Origin: Prochilodus magdalenae | Taxonomy: Eukaryota > Chordata > Actinopteri > Characiformes > Prochilodontidae | NCBI GenBank assembly: GCA_024036415.1 | Contig: JAMWET010000129.1 | Coordinates: 124,001-188,000 of the forward strand | Reading direction: 5' to 3' | DNA length: 64,000 nucleotides | Shown: piece after piece, positions 53,721 to 64,000 of the stretch | Layout of the letters: each line of letters opens with the position of its first letter | Numbering within the stretch: the first letter of the stretch is position 1 | Notes under the pieces: generated by a model | Databases searched by the model: none | What the model saw: only the letters and a program-made list of their open reading frames with translations | Told to the model about the DNA's origin: nothing | Made by a program: the position numbers and the translations under genes

Positions 53721-56700
53721 ATAGCTAATAAATTGTCCTGCGAATGATGGGCTACAGTATAGCTGTAAGGTGATGAACATATGTGGGTAAAAAAAGACAG
53801 AGCACTTTTAACACTTGCGCCCTGTCTTTCAAAGTCAGCAACAGGATCTGAGGGTGTAACAGCTGCTGTCTATGGTCTGGTTTCTTAGGAATGCTGATTT
53901 CTTTTCAGGTTTCCCCTCCCCTTGCTGGCATGGTGTGCAGCGCAGTGAAGCTGAGCCCACCGCAGTGTAACACCGCAGAGTCTTGATTAGCTCCGGTCTT
54001 CCTCTTCTTGAAACCCTGAGCCATGCTTTTGCTGCCCCCACAGGACTCAGCTTCCTTTATCAGCACTGTGAGGGAAAAGCTCAGTCAAAGGAAATAAGCA
54101 ATTGAGTCTACTTACAAGCCAGTTCAGACACAATCTTCTTGTCCATCCACTTAAACAGACACTCTTTCAACTTGCGGTATGCACCCAGAGTTCAACGACA
54201 GCTGGGGATTTTAGTGTGCATATGGCGAGATGGATTTCTTCTACAGTGACCTTTATAAGAGGTATTATCTTTAAAGCCTATACAGCTGAATGGGCACCCT
54301 GGCAGCATTAGGCTGGAATAAATGTGCAGCATCTATAATAATGTAAAAGCGAGCTTGAAGGCTGTGAAACTCAAGAGTTTCCATTCGTATGTTGATTTGA
54401 AAACCGCTGTGTAGGTGTCCAACTTTTCTTATGTAAAGAGCCTATAAAAAGATCTTTATTGTCCTCACAGAATTTGTCTGTGAAAGAAAAATCTCATTTT
54501 TGACCCTGAAATATTTTTTTTCCACTTTATATAATGTGCAGTCGAAGCAGGTAAATAAGTAACTGCATGGTAATGTTTTTTGGTTGTTTTGTCTCTACAC
54601 CTAATTCATACAAAGCATGAATATGAGTCTAAAGCTTGTTTTTTCAGGTAGTACTCTTTATACGGGTTTAGGCATGTTGATTAAAACTCATTTTGGTTTG
54701 GACACAACATTTAACACATAACAATAAGTGTGTTATATCACATTTTGCAAAGACATTGTTATTATGACTCAAAATGAATTAAAGTGCCTTTGAAAAGAAA
54801 TCTAATTTAGACAGTTGTACACTTAGCCAAGATGAAGTTTATTAGCCAAGATATGTATATATTCAAATTGTGTTTTTTATTTTAGCACTGGAGCTATGGT
54901 GCGAATATTGCTAACAAACACTTCTACTAAGTCTAAGGTCACCCAAAACGTCCCTCAAACTGCATTCAGGTCTTCATTAATGCTATGCAAATTTGTTGAC
55001 ATGGTTCAGCTCTTTTCTGCAGGCCCACTAGTTGCCACCACACTAGCAGAGATAAACACTGAAACTGAAATACCTACACCTAATTATCCCAGGCTAAAGC
55101 ACACCGGCACAGGGGCCAGAATCTCACTTTAAAACGTCACAAGTTACATCTTTTAACTTCAGTTGGAACTTTCAATTCAAGCTTTCATGGGCTACTAAGG
55201 AACTGTGGGCTTGAGGCAATTGCAGATAGCAGTGGTTGCTAGCTGTGATTAGAGAGCCAAGGAAAGAAGGTGGAGCTTCACAGAGAGTAGAATACAACAA
55301 CATAACTAGAATACAAAGACAAAACAGATCAAATTTCTTTGCTGTAAAAAGTTACATTAATAAATAAATATTATTTTCTGATTTGACTGTCAGCCTGTGA
55401 TCAATATCAGCACGTATTCCAGTCCTGCCATCATGGTGCTGAAAAACAAACTGAGTGACTTACTGGAACTAGTTGACTTGTTTTTGGTTGATGTGACTGC
55501 CAATAGCAGAAGCAGGATGAATTCTGAATTACTCAGTTACAACCAAACACCTCAAGAATGGCAACTCAACTTGCAGCAGAGCCCCGTAACATACTATGCA
55601 ATAAACTGTGTAGTTTTTCAGAGCTAAAAAATATGTGACTTTATTGACTAGCCAAGTCAGTCACCCAACCTAAACTCCACTGAAGATAGCTGCACTGGGG
55701 ATATTCTCAGCTTCTCAAACTTTTTTCTTTACAACCAAGTACTGAAGACGATTTATTTATGATTATGGTTCCAAGACTAGAAGCAATCCACTGAAGATGC
55801 AAACATTAGTTGAACAAATATCCCTTGAATATGTGATGATGATGTGATAAATAAATGATATAAAGACCCATTAACCCTTCCACCATACTAAAATAAAAAG
55901 AACACCAAAAATCAACAGAGATATTTGGTCTGTGTGTATTTGTGGGTGGAGAGAGAAGCTCCAAAGACCCAGGTGTCTCATGAGACCATGTTTGTTTATA
56001 TGAACTTAATATTTAGATCATAATGGGATTTACCGCAGTTATCTAATTATTCATGTGGTTATGTAAACAACCTGTCCTAAGATTGGATACAAATCTGATA
56101 AGCAGCTGCATTTTAGCTAAGTATTCAGGTTTTCCACTGCATGCATAAACTTACTCTGATTTCTTTCATTATTTCAGACTGTGCCAAATAAGACCAGATA
56201 TAAGCAAGTTGTTTTCATCACAGCAGCCATGAGATGGTAAATACATGCTTGATGAAATGAAGGATTACAATATTCTTCATTTTCTAGATGATGTGTGTGC
56301 ATATCTTACTGCTAAAGTGACTCAATGTTGAAAACAAAACTACAGCATGCTTTGTGTCACATTTACATCACCTAAGTCTGTTGTGAGTTTACTGGCCAGC
56401 TGTGAAGCAGAAATACAATTATTGACTGACTTATGAAGACCTGGAGTTTTTTCCCATTGTCTAAATACTCAAGTGGCTGTCAATGCATTGATAGGAATAA
56501 TGACAAAATCTGATTTTCTTTAGTCATCATACACTTTTATACAAGTATAAATACACTTCAACATGTCATTGTTGGTTTTAGAATCTACAGCTTTCTGAGA
56601 ATTTCAAGTAAATTGCAAATTTTTATACACGGGTACTATACTCATTCTTAAAATAAATAAATAAATAAATGAATAAATAAATAAAGCTGCACCCAGAAAG

Positions 56701-59437
56701 AATCAACTCAACACATTGTGTGCCATATTAGTCTTGGTGGTGACAACCACCGAATCTGTGCGTGGATCGTGGTAACTTTTATCTTTTCTAATTTTATTGC
56801 AGCCAAAATTACATTGCAAACCAACACTTACTTCTGGGTGCAGCAGTTTTTTATGATAAGGGCAATTATTTGGTGAATCTAACTTTGAGAAAAAATAAAA
56901 CCTAACATACAGCCTGTACAAAAGTTCTAGCATGTTTTATACTGTATTTTATTTTTCCCCAATATGATAAACTCAGCAAATACACGCGTTGCCTTGTTTT
57001 TATTCCGAAAATCATTCAAATTTAATTAGCCCAGGGGTGCCTAAACTTGTGGATGCAACTCAATATGTGATAAAAATGAGGTTTAAAGTAGCTTTTAATT
57101 TTTCATGTTAAGCTGTAGATGTAAACCACTACACCATTATGACTGATATTCCCTCACTTATAGGAAGGATGTACTGCACACTACACTGATCACATCATCA
57201 CAACAGTTCTTAAAACAGAGACCACTCCCTGCAGTAGCACTCAGGCATCTGAATATCCTTCAGCTAAAATAACTGCTTCATTCAAGATTTAGCTCAAGGT
57301 TTTAAACAGATGAAACATCCTTGGGATTTTATGAAGTCACGCAGACAAGCATCTAAAATGTTTCAGCCGATTAACACTGGTGAAACTCTTTCCACACACT
57401 GCTTGAAATATTTTCCCAGTGGATAATAGCCAATATAAATAAAGTGAATGTAGAAGGGTTTTAAACTCCTTGTCACTCTTACCTGTATGAGCTGGAGCTT
57501 ATTAAACAGATTTGTCTCTGTCAAGGGCTTTACTGTGAGCAATGCTGAAATTATGTGAACATTTGGGGGAACATATTGGCCTAGGGTGAAAAAATTAGTT
57601 AATGAAAAACAGTATGCGACAAATTATAGAGGTGTCCCTGCTTCGTAACATTCTCTGAGGGAGAGAGGTGAGAGCACAGCTCTTATGTCATCATGAAGGT
57701 TATCTGCATTTCATGCTTATTCATGAAAACTGCTTCTCTTGCTGGCCAAGCCGGGAGCAAGCACATGTGGCAGACTCCAGAGTGTTCTCACCCAGTTCCC
57801 TCAGAGAGATGGATGCTTTATTGGTCAAGGGGGTAGACAGTCCTGGTGAACTGGAAACAACCAGCTCAGGAACATAACACACAAGCAATAATGCCACATC
57901 AGTACACAATGGAAGCACGGACTGGGCCAACAGTGTTGAAGTATCAAGTCGAGAAAGCACCATGTTATTATTAGAATGTAAAGCACAAGGACATAGAGCT
58001 GTTAGTACACAAGTCACTTTTGTGTGTGTCACTGAAACAGAAAAGGCAGTCAGTCGTGAATCCACACCTAGCAGCTGTTCATGAATGCAAACGCTTGCAG
58101 TTATTAAAAATTCAAGTTTCCAAATTAAATAAAATAATGTCTTAACAAACAATATCACGATAATATTAAATTACAGTATGTGTTGTAGGGCTAAGGTGCA
58201 ATGAACTGCATTATTAAGCTTAGCTGAACTGTTATATGCCCCGTTTATCATTAAAACAGTTACCATTGACATTCTTGGCTGTATACTTCAAATAGCCTGA
58301 TACCTAGAAATATGAATAGCACTCAAGGAAAAGGACATTTGAAAGTTCAGCAGAGTCTGACAACACCTCGCCTTCTGCTTTGCATATCAGCCTGAGACCG
58401 AGTGCAAACAGTGTGCAGTGTTGCACACTTCAGCGACTCTGGAACATCATCTGGGTATTAACCTTCCAGGCCTGCAGGGAAAGCCTGAGAATTTTTGAGG
58501 ATACGAAAACACAGAGGATACGAAAACACACACCTGTCCAAATTAGATTTCTTTGCAAAGGCACTGTGCAATTATTAAATCACTGCTCTTGTTTTATCAT
58601 CATGTTTTGTATAACCGATCACATTAAAAATTCCATTTGTGTGAGAAAAAAAAACATTCTTTGCCTACCAAAGGTCTGAGATGCACAGAGTACACAACTC
58701 TATTACTTGTGTAAAGGTATAGATGCTCCTGGTCAAATGTTGCTCCAATGCCAGTGAAAATTGTTCAGCCAGGTTTCCTGCTGCAGTTTTAAAAATACTT
58801 AAGTACATTTTCTGCTACCAAGCAATCCAGTACATGTATGTGTTCACACGCTGTGTTAACCGCAGCCACATTCAGCATGCACAAACATATTACTCATGAT
58901 TTTCACAAAGTCACATCCCATATTTACTGTGCCAAATATGACTGTGTAAGTGAGCAGTCAGCACTGCATCGCAGATAGCTTTGGAAAAAGGCATGAGACC
59001 TAGACAGAGGAACTGGTTAGCTTGAATACCAGTTAAGTTATAACATCGGCCCCAGTACAGCAACACGGTGGCAAATTCACAAACAAGCCAGCCATAGCAT
59101 AAAAACTACAACTGCATGCACAGACAACTGTGTTTAAACTTTAACTGTAGCTGAACACATTTTCATACCTCAACACACAATTTAAAAACAAAACAAAACA
59201 AAAGCAAACATTTAAAACACTGCAAATCTTAAAAAAACCATGAACTTCAGATGTGATCATGAGTGTTCTGGCAATTAACCTGTGTCATCTTTATCTAAAA
59301 ATGAATATGATTATAACAACATGCTGTACTCGTCGCTGTGTTGTCAGGACCAGCAGATTTTTACGTAGCACATTCTGCAATATCTACAGGGAAACTAAAG
59401 CACTTAGAGATATCACAGATGTTCACAACTTACATTA
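53721..59437. other. Intergenic, no gene recognised
   Basis: Contains an (AAAT)n run at about 56649-56686 and a 17-bp tandem duplication at 58497-58530. No exon of a known gene was found. Confidence 0.5.
58497..58530. repeat. 17-bp tandem duplication
   Basis: GAGGATACGAAAACACA occurs twice in direct succession without mismatch. Confidence 0.9.
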
Positions 59438-59795
59438 CAGTTTTTCTCAATTGTTTACACATGAATACTGGTACTTGAGACACAAAGACCACAACATGTA
59501 ACTCATGCACCAAGCCCCTGAACCAATTCTGCCAAACTGTAAGCACAATTCCTGCTTTACGCTCAACACACGTTTTTCAAAACACTACACACAATTTTCT
59601 GCATTTATCACAATTTTCATGAAGAAAATCTCTTGTTTTCACAAGGAACACACTGATATACAAAATTCTAAAGTTAATTGCCCTACTATGCACACTGACT
59701 CATCACATGAGCTAACACATGTCACACAGGTTTACAATTAGCAATCAGAGCTTTAGCATAAAAGGGCAACAGGTGAGCGCTTCTGTTTAGGAGAA

Positions 59796-59832
59796 ATGGA
59801 TGCCAACATTGGAAACAGAGGCAGAGCCAAAG

Positions 59833-59875
<43 letters not shown>

Positions 59876-61326
59876 CAGAGGAGTGAGAGTAAGAGGAGGA
59901 GGACGAGGAGGATGAGGAAGGCCAAGGACCGTAATCTCTGATGAGATCCGAGCCACTTTGGTGGACCATGTGGTCGACCATGGTCTAACAATGAGGGAGT
60001 CTGGGCAAAGAGTACAGCCAAATTTGAGCAGGTACACGGTAGCATCCATCATCCGGACTTTCCGAAATGAGAATAGGTAAGAAATCTACTCTCACTAGAA
60101 AACTGCAGTACTGCATACCAATACAGTACTCAGTGAGTACAGTAGTACAGCAGTGCCTGTGGACTGTTCTGTAGGACTGTAAAAATAAAGTATATTTCAA
60201 GTATTTGGGAAATGTATTTCTACTTTGTGTTCCTACAGTATTTACAGTATTTTACTATTTGTATTGCAGAACTGAAAGATTACCAACACAAGGTGGATGG
60301 GGACGTCTTCTGTCTCCTGAACAGGAAACTGAAATCGTGAACATGGTCCTAGAAAATAACGCTATACAATGACGGCAAATACAAAGAAAACTCATATAAA
60401 ACAATGAGATATTTTGAAATATTGATAGGGTAAGCTTATCAACGCTGGCCCGTGTCTTGAGCAGAAATAATCTGAGGATGAAGCAGGTCTACAGGGTGCC
60501 ATTTGAACGCAATTCAGAAAGAGTCAAAGAACTGCGATGTAACTATATGCAAGTAAGTCCTATACAGACCCACAACTGATGCATACTTTCAACACTTTAT
60601 ACATTACACATATTTCAGTATTGTAATCATAATGATTGTGCTTCAGAATGACCACTCCGTGTCTATTTCTGATATTGTCATGTGTGTTTCAGAGAGTCCT
60701 TGAGCTAGAGGTGGCTGCAGTGGAGCACCAGTTCGTCTTCACTGATGAGGTTGGATTCAACCTCACAAAAAGATGAAGGAGGGGGAGGAATGTCATCGGC
60801 CAGCATGCCATTGTTGAAGTGCCTGGCCAGCGCGGAAGGGAACATCACAATGTGTGCAGCGATTACCCACCATGGCGTCATCCATCACCATGCTACCCTT
60901 GGCCCCTGCAACATTGCCCATCTGATCACCCTACTCAACACACTCATTCCACCAGATCAGATAGATGGCCCAGAGCAACTCAGGTACGTTGTCATTTGGG
61001 ACAACGTAAGTTTTCACCGGGCTGCTCTGGTTCATAACTGGTTCACTGCCCACCCACGCTTTTCAGTTGTTTATCTCCCTCCATATTCTTCATTTCTCAA
61101 TCCTATTGAGGAATTTTTTTCTGCCAGGAGATGGAAAGTGTATGACCTAAATCCACAAGCGCGTATACCCCTTCTCCAAGCTATGGAAGACGCATGTGGA
61201 GATATAGCAGTTGATGCTTTTCATGGCTGGATTCGCCATGCTAGGCGATATTTCCCCCGCTGCTTGGCCAGGGAAAGCATTGCTTGTGATGTGGATGAGC
61301 GAAACAGAAGAGAGGATGCAGCATAG
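59796..61326 (+). pseudogene. Tc1/IS630-type DDE transposase pseudogene
   Basis: Apparent exons are 59796-60076, 60270-60552 and 60693-61326, with good GT-AG sites. The N-terminus has an Ala-Arg repeat and a basic Gly/Arg stretch. A helix-turn-helix-like region follows (TMRESGQRVQPNLSRYTVAS). The DDE catalytic domain has FTDE (first Asp), VIWDN (second Asp) and NPIEEFF (Glu). Lesions: TGA at 59913, TGA at 60370, TAA at 60397, TGA at 60415, TGA at 60774 and a one-base insertion near 60837. Some TGA codons look like CpG decay of CGA. The last exon is open for 193 codons in the shifted frame, which is why it stands out as an ORF. Confidence 0.88.
59826..59880 (+). repeat. Hexanucleotide repeat (GCCAGA)n in the transposase N-terminus
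   Basis: About nine GCCAGA units, read in the transposase frame as alternating Ala-Arg. Minus-strand open frames through it (Leu-Trp or Ser-Gly repeats) are shadows. Confidence 0.93.
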
Positions 61327-62549
61327 TTTTTTGTTTTGTTTTTTTACTGTAACTGTGTACAGTAAATTCTTCTGTTGTTTTGTATGTAGACCAGTGTATG
61401 TGCAACCTTCTGTTGGTTGGGATGTACACTGTACATTGTTTTTGTGGGAAAAATAAAATATATATGTTACCGAGTATTTGTGTGTTCTGAATATGAACAC
61501 ACTTATGTATGTACTGTCTGTAGTAAGTGTCATTATGATGAATGGAGAAGTGTTTTCCATTCATCATAGTGTTTTACATTGAGCACATCAGTGTTCAACT
61601 GGTTCTGTGTGTGATGGTTTGTGTGTGTCATCTAAAAACAAAATACCAGTTTGAGAAGAGATAACATAGATTTAAATATAAAGTTTCATTTTGCAGGAGA
61701 ATTAAAGGGTTTTGCCCATTGTCTCTGTCTGTGTGTGTTTTTTGATTTGTGTGTAGAGTTCTGAGAGTATGAGGTATGCTTTCAGAAAATGTGTGAACAA
61801 TCAAGAAAAACTGTAATTCAGAGGAATAACTATTTGTAAAACTTTTTGTTTTATCATATAAAACCAGAAAGTATCTTAGTTAATAAAGCAATATCTGTTT
61901 GAATAAGCTAAGATCAGAATTTCATTTGGCAGTCAATGCTAAATACAATATTGTTGTCTTGTGTAAATCTAATTAAGAATGCAGTCATTTTTAATAAATT
62001 ATTAAAAATTCAATTTATTTATGTATTAGGCACTTGACAAACACTGCATAATGAGATTTCGTGAAATATAACTACTTGTGAGTAGCACCTGTATGCATGG
62101 TAGACCAAATGTAAAAGTGCTGCTAATACTGGCCCATTGTCACTGCCTGTGATGAGTAAAGAGATCTTTATAGAACTGTAGTGATGTCAAAAACACAATA
62201 TTTGCTTTTCAGCTGTAGTGAGTAAAAGTCACATGCTTCCAAAAGTATAATTAAAGTATTTTAGGTACGGACACTCAAAAAATGTACTCTGGAGTTTACT
62301 CCAGAATGAGTCGCTGTCTGATACAAGGCCAAACATACTCTAACTGGTCTGTTACAAGATCAAGTAAAAGATCAAAAATCCTTTTTTGAAGGCTCCAATG
62401 TCGGTGCTATATCCAGAATCACCATAAGCTTGGTGCTTAATGTTACCAAATATGATCGTATCGTTTTTCCCCTTATGATTTCACCACGTTTTGACCCTTC
62501 TGACATGAACTGACTTATTAACAGTACACTGCATTAACTATACTCTACA

Positions 62550-62550
<1 letters not shown>

Positions 62551-62631
<81 letters not shown>
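62551..62631. repeat. (GATA)n microsatellite
   Basis: About twenty uninterrupted GATA units. It joins directly to the LINE-like 3' end on its right and probably began as the tail repeat of that element. Confidence 0.97.
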
Positions 62632-62632
<1 letters not shown>

Positions 62633-63125
62633 CTTTATTGATCCCGAAGGAAATTTAGCAGCCAGTAGCGGTTTCACAAAAAGAACAGCACAGATACGAA
62701 TAATAATACAAAAATAGAAATAAAAACAGTGTTGTGCAGTATGAGAAACCTAAATGGGACGGTCAGTAACGGCAGCAGTATTATTAACTATTAAGCTATA
62801 AGCTATAGAACTATACATAGTGCGGGTCACTATCGATGGATATGTAAATATAAATATATAAATATATCTCACTTCGTAAGGAGGCAAGAAATATATACAC
62901 AGAAGTACAAATATAACTGCAGGCTGTAGAAAAGACAATAGTAATAAATAAATGTGCAAGGGACGCGGTTATCAGCAGATAAATGACCGAATGAATTAAC
63001 ATCATAAACATGATATTTAAGTGGAGTTGAGTGTCCAGGAGTTAAAGATGCACAGTATATACAGTAAGTGTCAGAGTGTCCAGATGTACAGTATATACAG
63101 TAAAGTGAATAGTGCATAAAAGAAT
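62632..63125 (-). mobile_element. 3' end of a LINE or SINE, minus orientation
   Basis: ACTTTATTGATCCCGAAGGAA next to (GATA)n is the reverse complement of a widespread fish retroelement 3' terminus (TTCGGGATCAATAAAGT followed by TATC repeats). The rest is 3' UTR-like, with CAGTATATACAGTAA occurring twice near 63053 and 63092. The upstream boundary is uncertain. Confidence 0.6.
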
Positions 63126-63499
63126 CTCTGATTAAATAATATACACTAAGAACAAGATTTTGTAATATGACACAGTATTAAATAATTAAGCATGGCCACA
63201 TCTCTGTGGAGACCCACAGATGCCAAATTTAAACTGACCCATAATTGGGAGCACCTGGTAGATCGCATGGTACGGTAGGTGACCATACACATAGATCTCT
63301 ACCTATTGTCAACAAGATGGATGTGCCTGAGCATCTACGATGTTCTGCTTGCATCAGCATTTTTCCTGGCTTATGTCAGTTTGTTCTCAGTCAGCACTTT
63401 GAGCTGTTTTTAATAACCTATGATTCAGTGCTGGGTGAGGAGTTAAGTGTGGGGTGAGTTAAGTGTAGTTTGAACCTGTTAGGGACAAAGAACTGGGCT

Positions 63500-63955
63500 C
63501 GATGCGCACAGAGCTAAAAGCCAAAGGAGGTTTATTTGACAAGTCAATAGTCAAACACAACAGTAAAATCAAGGCAATCATAACAAAAGGGGTAATGTAG
63601 GGTCGTAGACAGTAAGACAGGCAGAGGTCAAAAACCAGGAAGTTAAAACAATCAGAAAAACAAATTAGAAGGGGATGAGACACAGAAAGGAAGTCAAAGA
63701 CAAAAGAGGTCAGAACCAGAGATGAGAGCAAAATGCAAGTGAGATACGCTTAGAGCTGCAAACAGTGGTTTAGCAAAACTTCGCAATGTGTGTGAGCGGG
63801 TTCATAAGCAGCCTGGCTGATGCGCGTCAGTTGGAACAAACCAGTACTCAGGCGAGCTAGACCGTGAGTGACTGGTTGACTAGGGACATGTGAGTGTGAC
63901 ATCATTGGATAGTGCACTCTGGGAAATGAGTCCGGGAGACAGGGGGGCATGACAG
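63500..63955. repeat. Probable dispersed repeat of unclear class
   Basis: A long purine-rich stretch (GGTTTATTTGACAAGTCAATAG ... CACTCTGGGAAATGAGTCCGG) resembles an unclassified interspersed repeat common in fish genomes. I see no coding frame and no terminal repeats, so the class and limits are open. Confidence 0.35.
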
Positions 63956-64000
63956 TACCACATAAAACAACACATTATGAAGAGCTACTGAGAAAGGCCA

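Larger units (their letters stand above)
59438..61813 (+). mobile_element. Complete but inactive Tc1/IS630-type DNA transposon (2376 bp)
   Basis: The two ends are inverted repeats: CAGTTTTTCTCAATTG at the left, and at the right a reverse complement starting CAGTTTTTCTTGATTG, with about 22 of the first 25 bases matching. Each end is flanked by TA (59436-59437 and 61814-61815), the target-site duplication typical of Tc1/mariner. Inside is one transposase gene in the + orientation, apparently with two introns, followed by a poly(A) signal near 61452. The gene carries several stops and a frameshift, so the copy cannot move on its own. Confidence 0.88.

Noticed and set aside
59722..60052. Minus-strand frames rich in Leu-Trp, Ala-Leu or Ser-Gly repeats
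   Set aside because: They are the complement of the (GCCAGA)n repeat in the transposase gene.
43111..64000. slco3a1 exons, expected beyond st8sia2 by synteny
   Set aside because: No transporter-like exon was seen on either strand; the gene is probably outside the window.

Overview
This is vertebrate nuclear DNA, almost certainly from a teleost fish. The genes are split by GT-AG introns, promoters are short CpG-rich islands in an AT-rich background, and the repeats are typical of fish: Tc1/mariner relics, L2/Rex-like LINE fragments, MITEs and long TA, CA and GATA microsatellites. One repeat family near 51 kb resembles repeats I associate with otophysan fishes, but I cannot name the species.

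Two protein-coding genes can be read completely, and they converge. fam174b (+ strand, coding 15567-19683, three exons, 137 aa) encodes a small type I membrane protein. st8sia2 (- strand, coding 42666 down to 27254, six exons, 380 aa) encodes a Golgi alpha-2,8-polysialyltransferase of the NCAM polysialylation pathway. This order and orientation match, in mirror image, the mammalian block ST8SIA2 - FAM174B - CHASERR - CHD2.

The left 7 kb carries a third transcription unit on the - strand. It has a CpG-rich promoter near 6.3-7.0 kb and a series of short exon-like segments with good splice sites but no sustained reading frame. Its position, strand and lack of coding potential make it a candidate orthologue of the lncRNA CHASERR, which lies upstream of CHD2 and represses it. 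No CHD2 coding exon is visible, so chd2 itself should begin left of the window.

Layout: 1-7.0 kb, candidate chaserr; 7.0-15.1 kb, intergenic with two Tc1 relics and a retroelement primer-binding-site relic; 15.1-23 kb, fam174b and its 3' UTR; 23-27.2 kb, convergent intergenic DNA and the st8sia2 3' UTR; 27.2-43.1 kb, st8sia2 with repeat-rich introns; 43.1-64 kb, gene-free DNA with LINE fragments, a MITE-like family and a complete but dead 2.4-kb Tc1/IS630-type transposon with matching terminal inverted repeats and TA target sites. I found no convincing new biological system. The most interesting items are the candidate chaserr exons, the fam174b stop codon that is identical whether or not its last intron is spliced, and the altered polybasic and glycosylation features of St8sia2.
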